From: Gyrodactylus bullatarudis
Lineage: Eukaryota > Platyhelminthes > Monogenea > Gyrodactylidea > Gyrodactylidae
Direction: 5' to 3'
Length of the DNA stretch: 64,000 nucleotides
NCBI GenBank assembly: GCA_012064415.1
Contig: SSNU01000154.1
Span: 197,142-261,141 of the forward strand
Position numbers and translations under genes: made by a program
In this document: positions 36,711-48,974 of the stretch, one piece after another
How positions within the stretch are numbered: position 1 is the first letter of the stretch
Layout: each line of letters opens with the position of its first letter
The notes under the pieces: generated by a model
The model's input: only the letters and a program-made list of their open reading frames with translations
What the model was told of the DNA's origin: nothing
The model's database searches: none

Positions 36711-37075
36711 TTTTAGAATTCAGTATTCATAACTGTAAAATATGAGGAGAAAAATAAACCTCCCACATTGAAAATCTAAAACGAAGGTGTAGATAAATAA
36801 AAGCAGATTTCCACTTTTAGATCATGAATGTAGGAGGTTGGGCGTATAATGTGTATATTTTACCTTAACCCTGCAATAATTATTAAATACTTTGGATATT
36901 TTTAAATCGTACATAATGTGCGAATTATTCGAGAATTGTATATGAAACATAACCAATGTGTCTACTGAAACCATTTTGCACTGTAACTTGAATTCTTTTT
37001 TAAAGCCTTCAAAATTGGTGCTGAATTTATTGCCTCTCATCTGTGAATTAAAAGAAAATTCGTTTATAATAAATA

Positions 37076-37643
37076 CAGCTATTCTCGATGAATTGGTAAA
37101 CGATTCAAAAGATATACTTTCATCGAAAATATTAGGAATTCGCGTGATTTTTCCATTTTTAAAAATTTTGAATGCAAAATTTTTGTTGATCTCAAGGTTG
37201 AGGAAAGAACAAACCCCCTAATTAAGTATTATTTATCTCGACCTATCTAAATGTATAAATCAATTGCTGCATTCTGATTGGTCGAGATAATAGTTAATTA
37301 GGGAGTAAATATTCGTGTTTCAATAAAAATAAGAAGTTTCAATAGAAATATTTTTACTGTAAACTGATCATGGATCCCCCCTTATTTATTAACTTTCAAA
37401 CAATAATGAAATTTTTCAAAAACCACAACAACCAATGTTATTTTTCTTCTCAAAATTTAAAAAAAATGAAATAAATTTTCCAGCTCAAAATGTTTCCAAA
37501 AACTTTGATTCGAATTTTTTTCTTAAATAAGCGAAAGTGAACCTTTTGAGCCGGTTGACAAAAAAATCTTCAGAAATTTTCGATACCTTGATGGAAAAAA
37601 ATGAAGATTTTGCATGAATCCTCGAATTCATCGAGAATAGCTT
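37076..37643. mobile_element. Foldback element with a nested insertion
   Basis: ACAGCTATTCTCGATGAATT at the left pairs with AATTCATCGAGAATAGCTTT at the right. Between them lies degraded arm sequence (GCGAAAGTGAACCTTTTGAG, CCTTGATGG) and a separate 88-bp hairpin at 37216-37303. There is no coding content. Confidence 0.6.
37216..37303. mobile_element. 88-bp miniature inverted-repeat element
   Basis: The left end is CCCTAATTAAGTATTATTTA, then TCTCGACC. The right end read in reverse is CCCTAATTAACTATTATCTCGACC, so the termini match apart from a 4-nt gap and one base. It sits inside the foldback at 37076-37643, so it inserted later. Confidence 0.6.
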
Positions 37644-38627
37644 TACACTTGGAATTCAGTTCGAGAATTAGTTCATAGATAGGTCTGTACTTTAGAAATA
37701 TATGCCTCAATCTTTTTATTCACGACCTAATGAATAAATGAATCAGCTCAAGGTTGATATTTTTAGTAATGGTTAGTAACCCGCGAAAAATATTGAGAGG
37801 AGGAAAGTTATAGAATATAAAAGTTGAGCAAAACAATTTGAAGAATGTAACAATTTCAGAGCCAAATTTGATCATTGATTTCTGAGATGATATTTCCAGT
37901 CATGTTGGATTTTGAAAATTATTTTTCAGTCTATCTAAAATTGTTGAATTTTTTCAATTTTGTTTGGCTTTAACAAGTAAACGGTAAAATTCAAATGATT
38001 TCTAAGAAACTTTATTCAATCTGTCGAAATTTCATATCAGATGAAAACCATTTATCACTTTTACCTATCAAGAGTAGTTCTTTTTGTTAATAAAGAGTGG
38101 AAGACAATAAGCAATCTTCCCAAGAAATAACCAGGACAGAATACTTGTCAAAGCATCTTGGTTAGCTGGTGACACGCAATTATCCCTTGGTAAACATAGT
38201 TTCTTATTCTTCTTCTAAGAGAAAAAAACTCCAAGAATGAAACATTAGAAATGCGTTTCATAAGTGTCAAGATATCTCTCTCCTTCGCCAATTACGCATT
38301 TGTGAATAGATGTGAATTTCCACCTTTTTTCCCTTTCTCTTTTACTTCAGGCAGTCCGCATACGTCTCTTACTTGAGTATGCCATATATATATATGAAAT
38401 TAATATTATTTACTTTGATACTACTTGACATTGCTTGCGTGCAAGCAAAACTGAAGGAGTCCAAGTCAATGGATATCTTCTATATTTACTAAATATATTT
38501 GCAAAGTGAATTGTATGATATTTTCACGAAAGTTGCAGTTTGAAGAATCAATCGTCCTCACAACATGGCATGCTACTAGATTAATAATTCTTTTGTAATT
38601 CTTCTCGTCTACTGTCGGGATAAATTA

Positions 38628-38650
38628 TAGTATTATTATTATTATTGTTA
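38628..38650. repeat. ATT microsatellite
   Basis: A run of ATT units with one interruption. A similar run is at 30793-30810. Confidence 0.6.
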
Positions 38651-38951
38651 TGTAATAACTATAGAAAAGCCATGTTTTGTAAAAGTCTACTCATAACATA
38701 ACTAAAAAATTTTTTTGGACATTTAAACTAATACTGTATTAACAAAGAGCAGGTTCATATAAGACCTAAATTGATAGAGATAGTCTTTTCACACCCTAAA
38801 ACACCTAAAAATCTAATCGTGGAAATTTTATAGACGAAGTAAGTTTTTTAATAATTATAATTAGTTTTCTTTAATATTGTTTTACAGTATTAATATTTGT
38901 AACAGCGGATTAATCAACGAAAAAACTTATTCTTATTCCTCACATTTACAG

Positions 38952-39032
38952 ATCCAAGAATTAAATGGCAACTCATCACTACTCGAGCTTGCTAATGAAG
39001 CAACGCGTTTATTTAAAGATTTATACAAATAA
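38952..39032 (+). other. Orphan exon-like segment, possible terminal exon
   Basis: Following ACATTTACAG it is open for 26 codons: IQELNGNSSLLELANEATRL, then FKDLYK and TAA. Codon choice (CTCGAGCTT, GCAACGCGT) is less AT-biased than its surroundings, and the peptide is amphipathic. No upstream partner exon was found. It could be an alternative 3' exon, a relic or chance. Confidence 0.25.
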
Positions 39033-41011
39033 CTTCGATTTTGATATCTATCCATTTATAGCCAACAAGAACAGCTTTTATTTAATTTTTACTATATAAT
39101 TTTTTATTATTTTAATAAATTTGAAAATTACTGTTACGTACTGAACATTTAATTTTTTTCTAAACAGCGAAGCGTATAGCAGGAATAGGCTAGTTATTTC
39201 TCTAAAATTAGTAAAAATGTGACCTTTGATATTTTCAGAAAATGTTTAGACTTTTTGTTAAAATTAGAGTAAAATGAATAAATTAGAATGATCCGAATTA
39301 ATTCAATAGAGAAATTCTGTTTAGAGAAAATATTTGCTAGCTTCGAAGGATAAATTATCCATCTTTTCTATTTAGATCCGTAATGAATATACAGTGCACA
39401 AAAAGGGGAGATATGGTAGAAAAGATGTATTCTTCACTGACGCCAAGATGTCTACGCTTCGCTAAAGTGTAAATAAGAAGCATTGCCATACATAGTATGT
39501 ATTACATACATTAGAGAGTGGGGAAAGTGTTTTCTTGCCTGTTAAGATTCACATGGAATTTTAAAATATCGCATTAAACTAAAATCAATACTGTTTTTCA
39601 CAGTTATTAGCCCATTTCAGCTAACACAATCAATGAAAAATATTACAATTAATTTTCAACTCGGTCGAATTCCGATAAAAAAAATCATTCATAATTAGAA
39701 AACTTTCCTAATCTGATTTGAGAACAATGATGACCGCTTGACTCTTCAATTTTCATCTGACTGGACCTAAAGCATCGTAGATTTGAATTTGAGCCTTGTT
39801 AGAAATCAGCAGCAGACTAGAACCTGATTTTTTCGTTTCAATTTAAGAATTGTAACTTTATTCTAAAACAGCATAAAGGAACATTCTTCTCAATGAACTA
39901 GGCTTAGATAGAAGAAAAAGCTTAGGTAACAGGTTACTGAAGAAAAAAGGGGAGTTAAGATCTTCTTTTTATAAGTTTAAAGTTTGTTTGAAGTTTGCCG
40001 TTATTCAATTAAACATTCTTTAGTATGCAATAAAAGATCCTCTATGTAGGGAGTTGAGAAAACGACATCCCTCTTATACCCCCAGTAGACTTATTGTCTC
40101 CACATACAAGGTATATTTTTATCGTAATATTTTATTATTCCATACTGCTAAGGCATGAGGAGCGCTTCTTAAATGTAAATAGATTTTGTACATTTCTTTG
40201 GTTTATTATCAGGGTTTCCTTATCTATTCATCTCTCGTTCAGAATTTTTTTAAGTAGCTAAAAAAGCATCCTAAGGATAAATCTATTATCACAATTGCTG
40301 AATAATGAGGAGTTTATTTTGTTTATTCCATGAGATCTTAGGATCTAAGAAAAATTATCTCCTTATTATTTAGTGAAAGTCAACCTACCTTTATGTTCGT
40401 AATTAATTCATTATAATGATAATTATTTTGCCTCCAGATTCAGAGGTTTTCTTGAATAGATTTCCCTCCCTTCCTTCCTACAGCAATGTTGAGAAAAAAT
40501 TTTTTGATTTTTCTATTTCCAATGAAGAACTCGTTGTGAATTTTTAATATTAATATTATTTTATTTCATCGGATCTCATCAATTACAGATCCAATTTTGA
40601 GTTCAATTAGATTTGAGCCCAAAAGAGTATGAAGAGTACAGTTTTTCTCTATGACATGTCAGTTTTCTGACTTAAACTTTTTCTTCAACTTTCAATCTAT
40701 AGAAAGAAATTTAAAAAATATCTTACAAGAAATGATTCCCTTATCAATCAAGGACACAAAAATTCATGTACAAATGTAAAAGAGTTTTAGAATAGTCTAT
40801 TTTTGATCTTTTATGATCTATAATACAATTAGGTCAGTCGTATTTTCAAGTTGAGATAGTGGTTTAAGGAGGACGAGAAGTTTTCTCTTCAAAAGAAGCA
40901 TCTCTTAAATTTTATAAGATTGCTTGATTTTAATAATTTAATTATCTGCAATTCCATAATTGATTGAGACCTCACATGAGCATTGTATGAATGAATCTTT
41001 AATTCTTATAG

Positions 41012-41134
41012 AGGATGTTAGGATTACAAAAACCAGTATTAGATGATCTGGATTATGAGCCTAGATCGACAATTTCTACAGGAAGTAAAAGCAATTCAAG
41101 ATGGGTTGCAGGGAGACCTAGGATAGGAGTATAA
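41012..41134 (+). other. Orphan exon-like segment, possible terminal exon
   Basis: After the acceptor-like ATTCTTATAG it is open for 40 codons: LQKPVLDDLDYEPRSTISTG, then SKSNSRWVAGRPRIGV and TAA. Its GC content and protein-like composition stand out from the surrounding DNA. It may be the last exon of an otherwise unseen gene, a downstream alternative 3' exon of gene 1, or a pseudogene piece. Confidence 0.35.
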
Positions 41135-41809
41135 TATAAAGGGTTTTATAAGAAGAAGTGATACTCATTTTTAAATAAAATTTAACCTTTTTTAAAAAAG
41201 AATAATTTGAATGATAAAAGTATGCCACCATCTTTTTCTTCTTCAAACAGAAATTCCTTTCGATATAAACCAACTTGTTCTTGTGTAACGTAACATTTTC
41301 AAGTCCCATTAAAATTTCTTGAAAGTGTACAAATAATACTTTTCTTTTATCATTGTTTTCTAATCCACTTTAACGATAATAATCCCTATAAATGAAGTGA
41401 AAGCCTCATTATTTTGATTTAATTGTAGGGCAGAATATGCAGATTTATTACACTTTTATCATATTGCTTGTTAAAGGAAAATGTAGAGAGGGAAGAATCT
41501 AATCCAAGCGATTATTACTTCATAGGGATTAAATTAGGAGTAATATTCAGGAATCATTTTCTAAAGTGCCGAATTTAGTGGAAAAATTTATTGTTTGCCA
41601 ATTCATTGAAATAATGAACACTACGTTTATAGTAAATTTTGAAGCCATATCTTATTCCCATCATTTTACAATCACTCCAACATCACTGGATAAGTAAAAT
41701 TGTTTTAATGATTCTTTTATAATAAATAGATCTTTATTTTATTTAAATTTTTAATCAATCTTTTGGGTCTTTAAAAAAAAGTAAATTCTTCAGGGAACTG
41801 CTCGGCATA

Positions 41810-41872
41810 GATTGACTATAACGTTGCTCGCTTGTAAACTCATTATGCTGCCTTATGGCTTGTATTAGTCCA
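41810..41872 (+). repeat. Repeat pair member (GATTGACTATAACGTTGC)
   Basis: It matches 46304-46367 with few differences (GATTGACTATAAC, GCTCGCTTGT, GGCTTGTATT). The nature of the repeat is unknown. Confidence 0.55.
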
Positions 41873-42116
41873 TCATGATGGTTTAAATTTATGCGCCGAT
41901 TCCAAATCTGTCCTCACATCGGAAGATTTCCCTATGATTTCTATGATAATTCCAAGTTTTCTAAATTAAAAAAATTATTCTTCAGTTTTCGCAAAAACCG
42001 TACACACTGTAAAAATTTTAAATTCTACGTCGATCGATATGACTTTGTGTAAGATTTTAATAAAATTATAACCTTTAATATGAATTCATTTAACTTTCAA
42101 AGTCCTCCATACAAAT

Positions 42117-42126
42117 GGGGGGGGGG
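42117..42126. repeat. Poly-G run
   Basis: Ten consecutive G, unusual in this AT-rich DNA. Confidence 0.8.
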
Positions 42127-43799
42127 CTTCTCTCTTGCGATACCAGTCTAAAAACCTTTACAAAACTCCACATTAGGGATAAGTTTTTAAAAACAATTTT
42201 ACGAAAATTCTCAGATGCCTGCATAAATGATGCTTTAATATTTAAGAATTCCAAAATTTCTCTTAGATTAAAATCTTTTCCCTAGGGGGAGGGTTTTTTA
42301 ATACAACAAAGTTTTAAGAAATTGCAGTTTTTAACGAAAATAAATCTCACTACTTGAATCCTTGATACCTATATCATAAAAACCGACTTGTAAATTTCGG
42401 AGTTTAGAAGATATTTTCTAATTCTAAAATATATCCCAATTACAAATGAATTTCTTATAAGTCTTGCAAGTTCCGAGGTTAATGTCATGATGATTATAAA
42501 TTCTGGTAGAAAAAACCCTAATTATCACTAGGTCTACACGTAGAGCGATAAACATTTTTTCCCTTTCATTAAAATTACTGTATTCTCATGGGCAGCAATG
42601 CACAGAAATCAATCAAGGTAATTTCAAAGACTACTTCATCCAGCAGAAAGGTAGCATAAAAAATGAATAGAGGAAAATTTATTTCCCAAAAGAAGCATCT
42701 TTTTTATCTTTCCTCATTTTTACATCGAGAAAAAGTATATACTCTGTACAAAAACATCTAATAATACTGGATATATTTAATGTGATAATTATTACCAAGA
42801 CGAGAATGTTTTCATTTGTTTTTGGGTTATATATTTCCCTTTTTTTCTGAAAAACAACCATTATTTTTCCAATATAATTTTAATTCATTTATAGAAAAAG
42901 AATAGCTCCAACACAGGCTGTAGAAAGGTTTTTTTATGAAAACCCTGCCTTTTACTGGATTTAATTTTTGTCTGGTATTGGGGTTTTCATTTAACCGCAA
43001 ATAAAAAAAGCCTAGTCAAGAAACAAGCGAAAGGATTTTTACTTCATCTAAATCTTTCATGCCCCTCGAGAATAGAGATCTAGAAATTTAATGCATAAAG
43101 CTAGTTTTGAGTTGAGATATTTGAATCTAAAGCAAACAAGAAGTCAACTTAGTTAACAACATTATTGTCAATCTATAGAATTTTGATTTTCAGGATTACT
43201 GATGATCGCTCCTGAATGTTTGATAGTCTCGTAATTATTCAGAGATCTTCTCTAACTAGCTCTATATCGGCCAATTTTGTTCGAGGATCAGGAATCTATA
43301 ATCTATGGGAATGAAAGTTTTATTCATCAAAAGGAAGAAAGCGTCAAGGACAAATTTGAACTGAATGTGCATTCTATCCCAAAGTTAACTCTGAACTTAA
43401 TTAATTACACTAGCTCTATTAAATAAAAGTATGCATTTTTATGCCTTTGTAGACTTATTGGCGCCTTAGAAAGCAATTGACCTTTCTGTGTATACGTTTT
43501 TTTGATGAATACAGAAGAAGAGAGGGATAGAATCTGAATAAATCATTCTCTCTGACTTTTGAAGGTGCAAGATATTACTACTTACTTACCTACGTATTTG
43601 GATATCTATATCAAAATATATTCTCTGCTATTGACTTTATTTTGGATAGTTAAGCCATCGGTTTACTTTATGGTTTTTTCCTTGATTAATAAAACAAGGT
43701 TAATGTAATGAGCTAATTCCAAGAAATCAATACCAAATTATTACCACCTTATTTGTTGAATCTATTCTGTATTGATTACAGACATCTCTTTTTTTCATT

Positions 43800-44205
43800 A
43801 GGGCCTTGAAAAATTTTGGAGAATATTTTTTTAGAACTCGATTCAAAAGGCATATTTTCACCGATTTCAGAAAAGATTATTAGAAATATTGGTAATTTTT
43901 AAAATTTCGAATCAGCCCAATTATTCCAATTTTTTAAACTTTTTGTTAATTTCAAGGCTTGAGAGGGATGATCCGAATTTATTAATTTTCAAGCAGACTT
44001 TCTCACGATAATGAAATGTTTCCTGAAGTTTCAACATTCATTTTTGTTTTCTTTGTCTATTGGCGATCCTGAGATGATTAAAAATTTTGCAAAAAATTGT
44101 AAAATCGCGCCAATTCTATTCAATTTTTTTATAAAGTCTTTTCACAAAAATTTTGATACCTTGATGAAAAAATGATATTTACTCCAGAAAATCAAGAATT
44201 GCCAC
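43800..44205. repeat. Decayed foldback-family copy
   Basis: The left part has GAACTCGATTCAAAAGGCAT and TTTCACCGATTT. The right part has ATTTTGATACCTTGATG, then AAAAAATGATATTTAC, as at 37585-37620. Both outer termini are eroded. Confidence 0.4.
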
Positions 44206-44354
44206 TGTTGAGTACTAGGTTTCAGACCAAATTTGGATAATATTCGATGAATATATACCAAATAATCTTCTAGATAGGTCACAACATTGAATGTGCCCAT
44301 TTTCTAAACCTCACTAGTCACAGATGTTTTGATGAGCCGTAAAGATAACCTTAA

Positions 44355-45103
44355 CCCTTTAAGACCCAGCAAATCATATATGGGACTGGTTACTTTCTCA
44401 AGCAATTATTCTCTTTTAAAGAAACTAAAACTAAAAATAGTTTATTAACGACTTTTCTGAAAGAGGAACTCATATTCTTTCGAATGAAAGTAGTTTATTG
44501 AGAAGTTATTGACTATTTAAAAATGACTCGTTTTTGAAAAAATATTAAAAATCTCTTAAAGATAAAGAACGTTTTTTTGAAAAACCACTTATCGAAGTGA
44601 ATAAAGAAAGAAACTTTTATCGAGAAACCATACCCGTAAAATTCAGATATGTTATCATCTTTATTTCAGCCATTTTCAAGGTCTAAAAATATTTTTTTTG
44701 TTAGACATAAATCTTATATTGAAATTAAAAAATATACATACAAATTATAAGGTAAATCTGATTGCATAATTAGTAATTAAATACAAAAATAAAATAGTGA
44801 AATTTATCTGTTCCATAAGAAAATGATAAATCAAAAGCACTGGAGTTAATTAATCATTGGAATAATGTGACATGAAGACTAGGGTCTGCAAGAAATTCGA
44901 AAATCATCCGGTTAGTGAAGATAAGAATGAAGCCAAGACTTAGAGTAATCAATTTTCAGTCTGATGTGAGACATGGCCAGTTTAAGATTAGTCACATTTT
45001 TTGGGAGAATATCTTCAAACTAAAGGTTGGTTTTTGAAAAAACCCTAGTAAATTTTCAATATCAGCGATGTAGCTTAAAAAAATTTCTCTGGGTCTCTAA
45101 GGG
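44355..45103. mobile_element. TTAA-flanked miniature element, 749 bp (piggyBac-like)
   Basis: TTAA duplications at 44351-44354 and 45104-45107 flank termini CCCTTTAAGACCCAG and (reverse complement of the right end) CCCTTAGAGACCCAG, matching at 13 of 15 positions. A TTAA target and CCC start are hallmarks of piggyBac-type elements. No transposase frame is present, so it is non-autonomous. Confidence 0.65.
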
Positions 45104-46139
45104 TTAAACTTTGGAAATAACTTCGCTCGCCCAAGCAAAGCTATAGATCATTAGGTTATGTTTTACAAATATCTAGCTCACTATAAAATGATACTATTCA
45201 TTTTTCCAATGTCACAGAGTATGTCATAAAAATCTTCTCAAAAAATTGATGCTTTTATGATCCTGTTCCAATGGTCTTTCTCAAGAGGGGAATTCTAGAA
45301 TGGACAATTGCTTCTCATTTCTTATGGAAAATGAGAGACATAAAGTCTCTGTGAATAGTTCTCCCCTCAAAAAGACAGAAAAGATATTTGTCCTTACCCA
45401 GAAATGAATATATATACATTTGGAAAACTATAAAAATTATAATCGTCCATTAGAGGAGCTAGGAAATTGTATCAAACTGTAAAATAACGACATATTATCG
45501 TCCTGGATAGTTGGAGATATAAAAAAATCAGATAAAAAGCACTGATATTTGTACAAAATTTTCGATTCGGGTATGATTTGACGAAAACTCTTAATACAGT
45601 TGAAAGAAATCCTCTCTTGTTTTTTTTGAAGAAACGACACAAAATTTTGAAGTTGAACGTTTAATTGTATATCCTAAATTTTTGTATTTTTTCGCTAGCA
45701 TAAACAAATTTTCCATAGAATAATAATTCGATTAAAAATTTCATAAAAAGGTATTCTCGAAATAATCACCTTGTTGAAATGTAAAGGGAACGTTTTTTAA
45801 CACAATGAAACACTTTCTAAAAAGAGGGAATTTCGTAATAAAAGTTTATTATCATACTGTTGTATTTTTATCCAAAGTGTCCTTTCAATACATTTCATGG
45901 TCGACCAGTAAATTTAGGTATGGGTAATAAAAAAGTTATTTTTTCATTAATTTTATCCACGTAACTCTTTGCTTGTTAGTGTCATTTAATGAATTTAATT
46001 TAGAATCGTATAACCATAGAGAAAAACAAGGCAATACATTGTGGAAATTCGTTCTTTTTTATATGAACTATAAATAAGCGTATGATTAAAATTTTTATGA
46101 CTCTTGTCAAGACTTTCAAGTTTGAAAATTTGTTTGCCT

Positions 46140-46251
46140 ACCATTCAAAAGGAAATTTAGTAATCTCCTGGAATACGCAAAGATCTTGGCTCTATACAAT
46201 TAACCTACTAGCAAAGTGTGGTCACTGGTAAATTCTCTGGGATTCTAAGGG
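46140..46251 (-). repeat. TTAA-element end, solitary
   Basis: Minus strand from TTAA at 46252-46255: CCCTTAGAATCCCAGAGAAT, then ACCAGTGACCACACTTTGCT. Next come GAGCCAAGATCTTTGCGTAT and AGGAGATTA, which match the interior of the copy at 10547. No opposite end was seen. Confidence 0.5.
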
Positions 46252-46303
46252 TTAAACGTAATTATAATTAACGTGAAGATGAGAATTTTAATACAAAAAA
46301 CTC

Positions 46304-46367
46304 GATTGACTATAACATTGTTCGCTTGTTACCTGACTATGTTGTCTTCTGGCTTGTATTGGTCTAT
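46304..46367 (+). repeat. Repeat pair member (partner of 41810-41872)
   Basis: It lies directly after a degraded ACGTGAAGATGAGAATTTTA foldback terminus, which suggests both belong to one dispersed element. Confidence 0.5.
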
Positions 46368-47524
46368 CTGTATAAAAAGAAAAAGATTATAAAAATTACA
46401 GTGATCGTTATAATAATCAGAATTATTAGAGTAATAACTCTGATAGTATAATTCATCACTTGAAGATTTAGATTAAAATAAAAAACATTTAGATTACCCT
46501 GATAAAAATAGTTTGGACTGAAACGATATTTCGAATACTTCTTGTTTTATTCTTTATCTGACGTGAGATTTTTCTAAAAACTTACGAAAAAAACGTTTTA
46601 CTTGAACAAGGCTTCAAGTATCTTAACTACTAGTTGGTTTCTGAAAAAAAACAGCGTATTTTCAATCTCAGCAATGTCTCTTGGGTTAATTACCGGCCAA
46701 TAAATCCTTCTTTAAGAAAATAACAAAGATTTAAGTTATCTTTAGAACTAGAATTGGGTATCTCTTATTTTCAGGATAGCCCTTATACAATTTACATCGG
46801 TAGCAATATATTGGTATGATATCTTCTTCACAATGCATTATATATAAATCCTTATCAATGTTCTTCTCTCTCTTTTGGAAACCTCTTTATTAGACTGAAA
46901 AATTGAAACAAATTTCTTGAAATTTATTTTTTTTATTTCAACACAACCTTATATCCTAATGTAATAGGAATAGACTTGCTTCTGTGTTATAAACCCTCCA
47001 AGCACACACAGAATTGAAGAGTAAGGCAATTTTTATAACTTCTTCACTTGGAAAAAAATACTGAAAGTCATTCTTTTATTAAGATATGCATTCTCTTATC
47101 GGGAAGGGTAATAAAAAATCAGTTTTTACTTCTCTTCTGCTAGCAAAATTAATTTCATTCTGGACGAAACGATGATTACTATAAGAGATTTCGAGTTGAT
47201 GTTAATTAATTAGAAGAAATTCTTGTTTTTTTGCATTTCTACCTTCCTTTTCCATCAATGTTTGCATTTTTTTTTCAAATAAAAATCCACTCAAGAATTC
47301 ATCCTCTAACAAAAAGCAATCTAGATTGAATTACTTAAAAAATTCACCTTTTTATAATCTAATTTGGATGAAAAACTTGTCCAGAATATACAAGTAATCT
47401 TCTAACAAAGAGATTTTCGACTGTATTTCATTGCTGGCAGTTATTTTTGAAAATTGAACTAAAACCATGAATATCTTCTTCGAATAATCACTTGAGTAAT
47501 ATAGGCTATTCAATAATACAAAAT

Positions 47525-47790
47525 ACAACTATTCTCGATGAATTTTGGAATGATTTTTTCATCAAGGTATAGAAATTTGCGAAAGTTCTTTTGGTAACTG
47601 ATTCAAAATCTACACTTTTACTGATTATCCAAAAAAAATTTTTTTCAGTATAAAAAATTTCTTCGATAAAAATAAAAAGGGCAAATTTTTCATTTTATAA
47701 CGATCAGGTTGTTGAATTTACATCGAACTAGTCATGAAAAAAATATGAAAATATTTCTTTGAGAGGTACATTTTCCGAAAGGGCGGTGAT
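47525..47790 (+). repeat. Foldback-family left-arm fragment (CTATTCTCGA family)
   Basis: ACAACTATTCTCGATGAATT, followed by TTTTTCATCAAGGTATAGAA and TTTTGGTAACTGATTCAAAA, corresponds to the left terminus at 37076. The right end is unclear. Confidence 0.45.
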
Positions 47791-47915
47791 TAAAAGCTAA
47801 TTTAAGGATTGAATTTGATTTTCAATAATGTTTTCGCCTCTTTCAAAGACAATTGGATTTCTAATAGGATAACAAAGTTAATTCAAACGAATTTGAGATC
47901 AGGATTTATCTACAT

Positions 47916-48235
47916 CTAGTTATAATATGAAGAATTTATTTCAAATCTGAAAGTTAGTGCTAATATATAAATTTCATAGATTATCAAGGAGTAAAAATGC
48001 TCAAAAATTGAAAATTCAATTTCCAAAATGGGGTGATTCAGCAAATTTGATTTCTTTGACTAATCGTAATCTTGAAAATCAGCTTTTGATAACTTTCACA
48101 TTTTAAAATCAGCAAAAATTTCAACAATGACTCTAACTTGGTATAATTTTCTCAAATGGTGAAAATAGGCCTCGTGATCTAAAAATTCAGGATTTTGTAA
48201 AAATCATAAATTCCCATCTTCATATTAAAACTAGG
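47916..48235. mobile_element. Foldback element, about 320 bp
   Basis: The left end CTAGTTATAATATGAAGAAT pairs with the right end, which read in reverse is CTAGTTTTAATATGAAGATG. Interior landmarks (TCAAAAATTGAAAATTCA, AGGCCTCGTGATCT) are shared with 3310-3518. Confidence 0.55.
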
Positions 48236-48774
48236 TGTAATTTTGAAGATAGAAATTGATTCTATACACTGCACTGTATGAAAATGAAAAAAGAACATTT
48301 TCCCTAGACTTGCTGGCGTCACTTTTTCTCCTCTTACCCCTTTTAAGCGCACATACTAAAAAGTATATATATCGTACTACAAGTTGTATTGTATATGAAT
48401 AGACAATAATCATAGATCATATATACACAGATCATATTATTGTAAATACCACAGTGTCCCATTCCAATACACAAACATACCCACATATAAATTTTATATG
48501 AATTATTTATTTTTCGGATCTTGACGAAGATGTCCTTACTTACTACTATAGTTCCAATCTATTGAAATCTACATGAGTGAAAATGAATAGTTATGTACTT
48601 TCAAAATTTAACACCATCTAATGCTACTGGAAATACGAGAGGATAATAAGTATCTATTTGATAAACAAGAAAACATTCAGAATTATAAGAAATTAAAGTT
48701 CCACTGGGATATTTTTATATCACAAGCCTTGGAAGATAATTTTTTACCAACCATTAAATTTAAAACGTTTTTTA

Positions 48775-48974
48775 CCTATTTCTCAGGTAAATAAGATAAT
48801 TTTTTCAGATATGCAATTGCCTGAACTCTATCAGCTATGGTTTCAAAGATTGTCAACTTTTGATCGATAAATCCTGAACTAAAAGAATTACGTTAAAATA
48901 ACTGTAGATTCGTAATCAGCTTTGGCAAAAGATTGAATGCAAGTCATTGAAAAAGTTTTCTGTAACTTTAAGGG
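48775..48974 (-). repeat. TTAA-element end in reverse orientation
   Basis: From TTAA at 48975-48978 the minus strand reads CCCTTAAAGTTACAGAAAAC, then GCATTCAATCTTTTGCC and GCTGATTACGAATCTACAG, the same order as at 10551-10640. The distal part includes TCGATAAATCC-like sequence shared with 34570. Confidence 0.55.

Noticed and set aside
39408..39470. Short frame MVEKMYSSLTPRCLRFAKV
   Set aside because: Nineteen codons with no splice context; cannot be told from chance.
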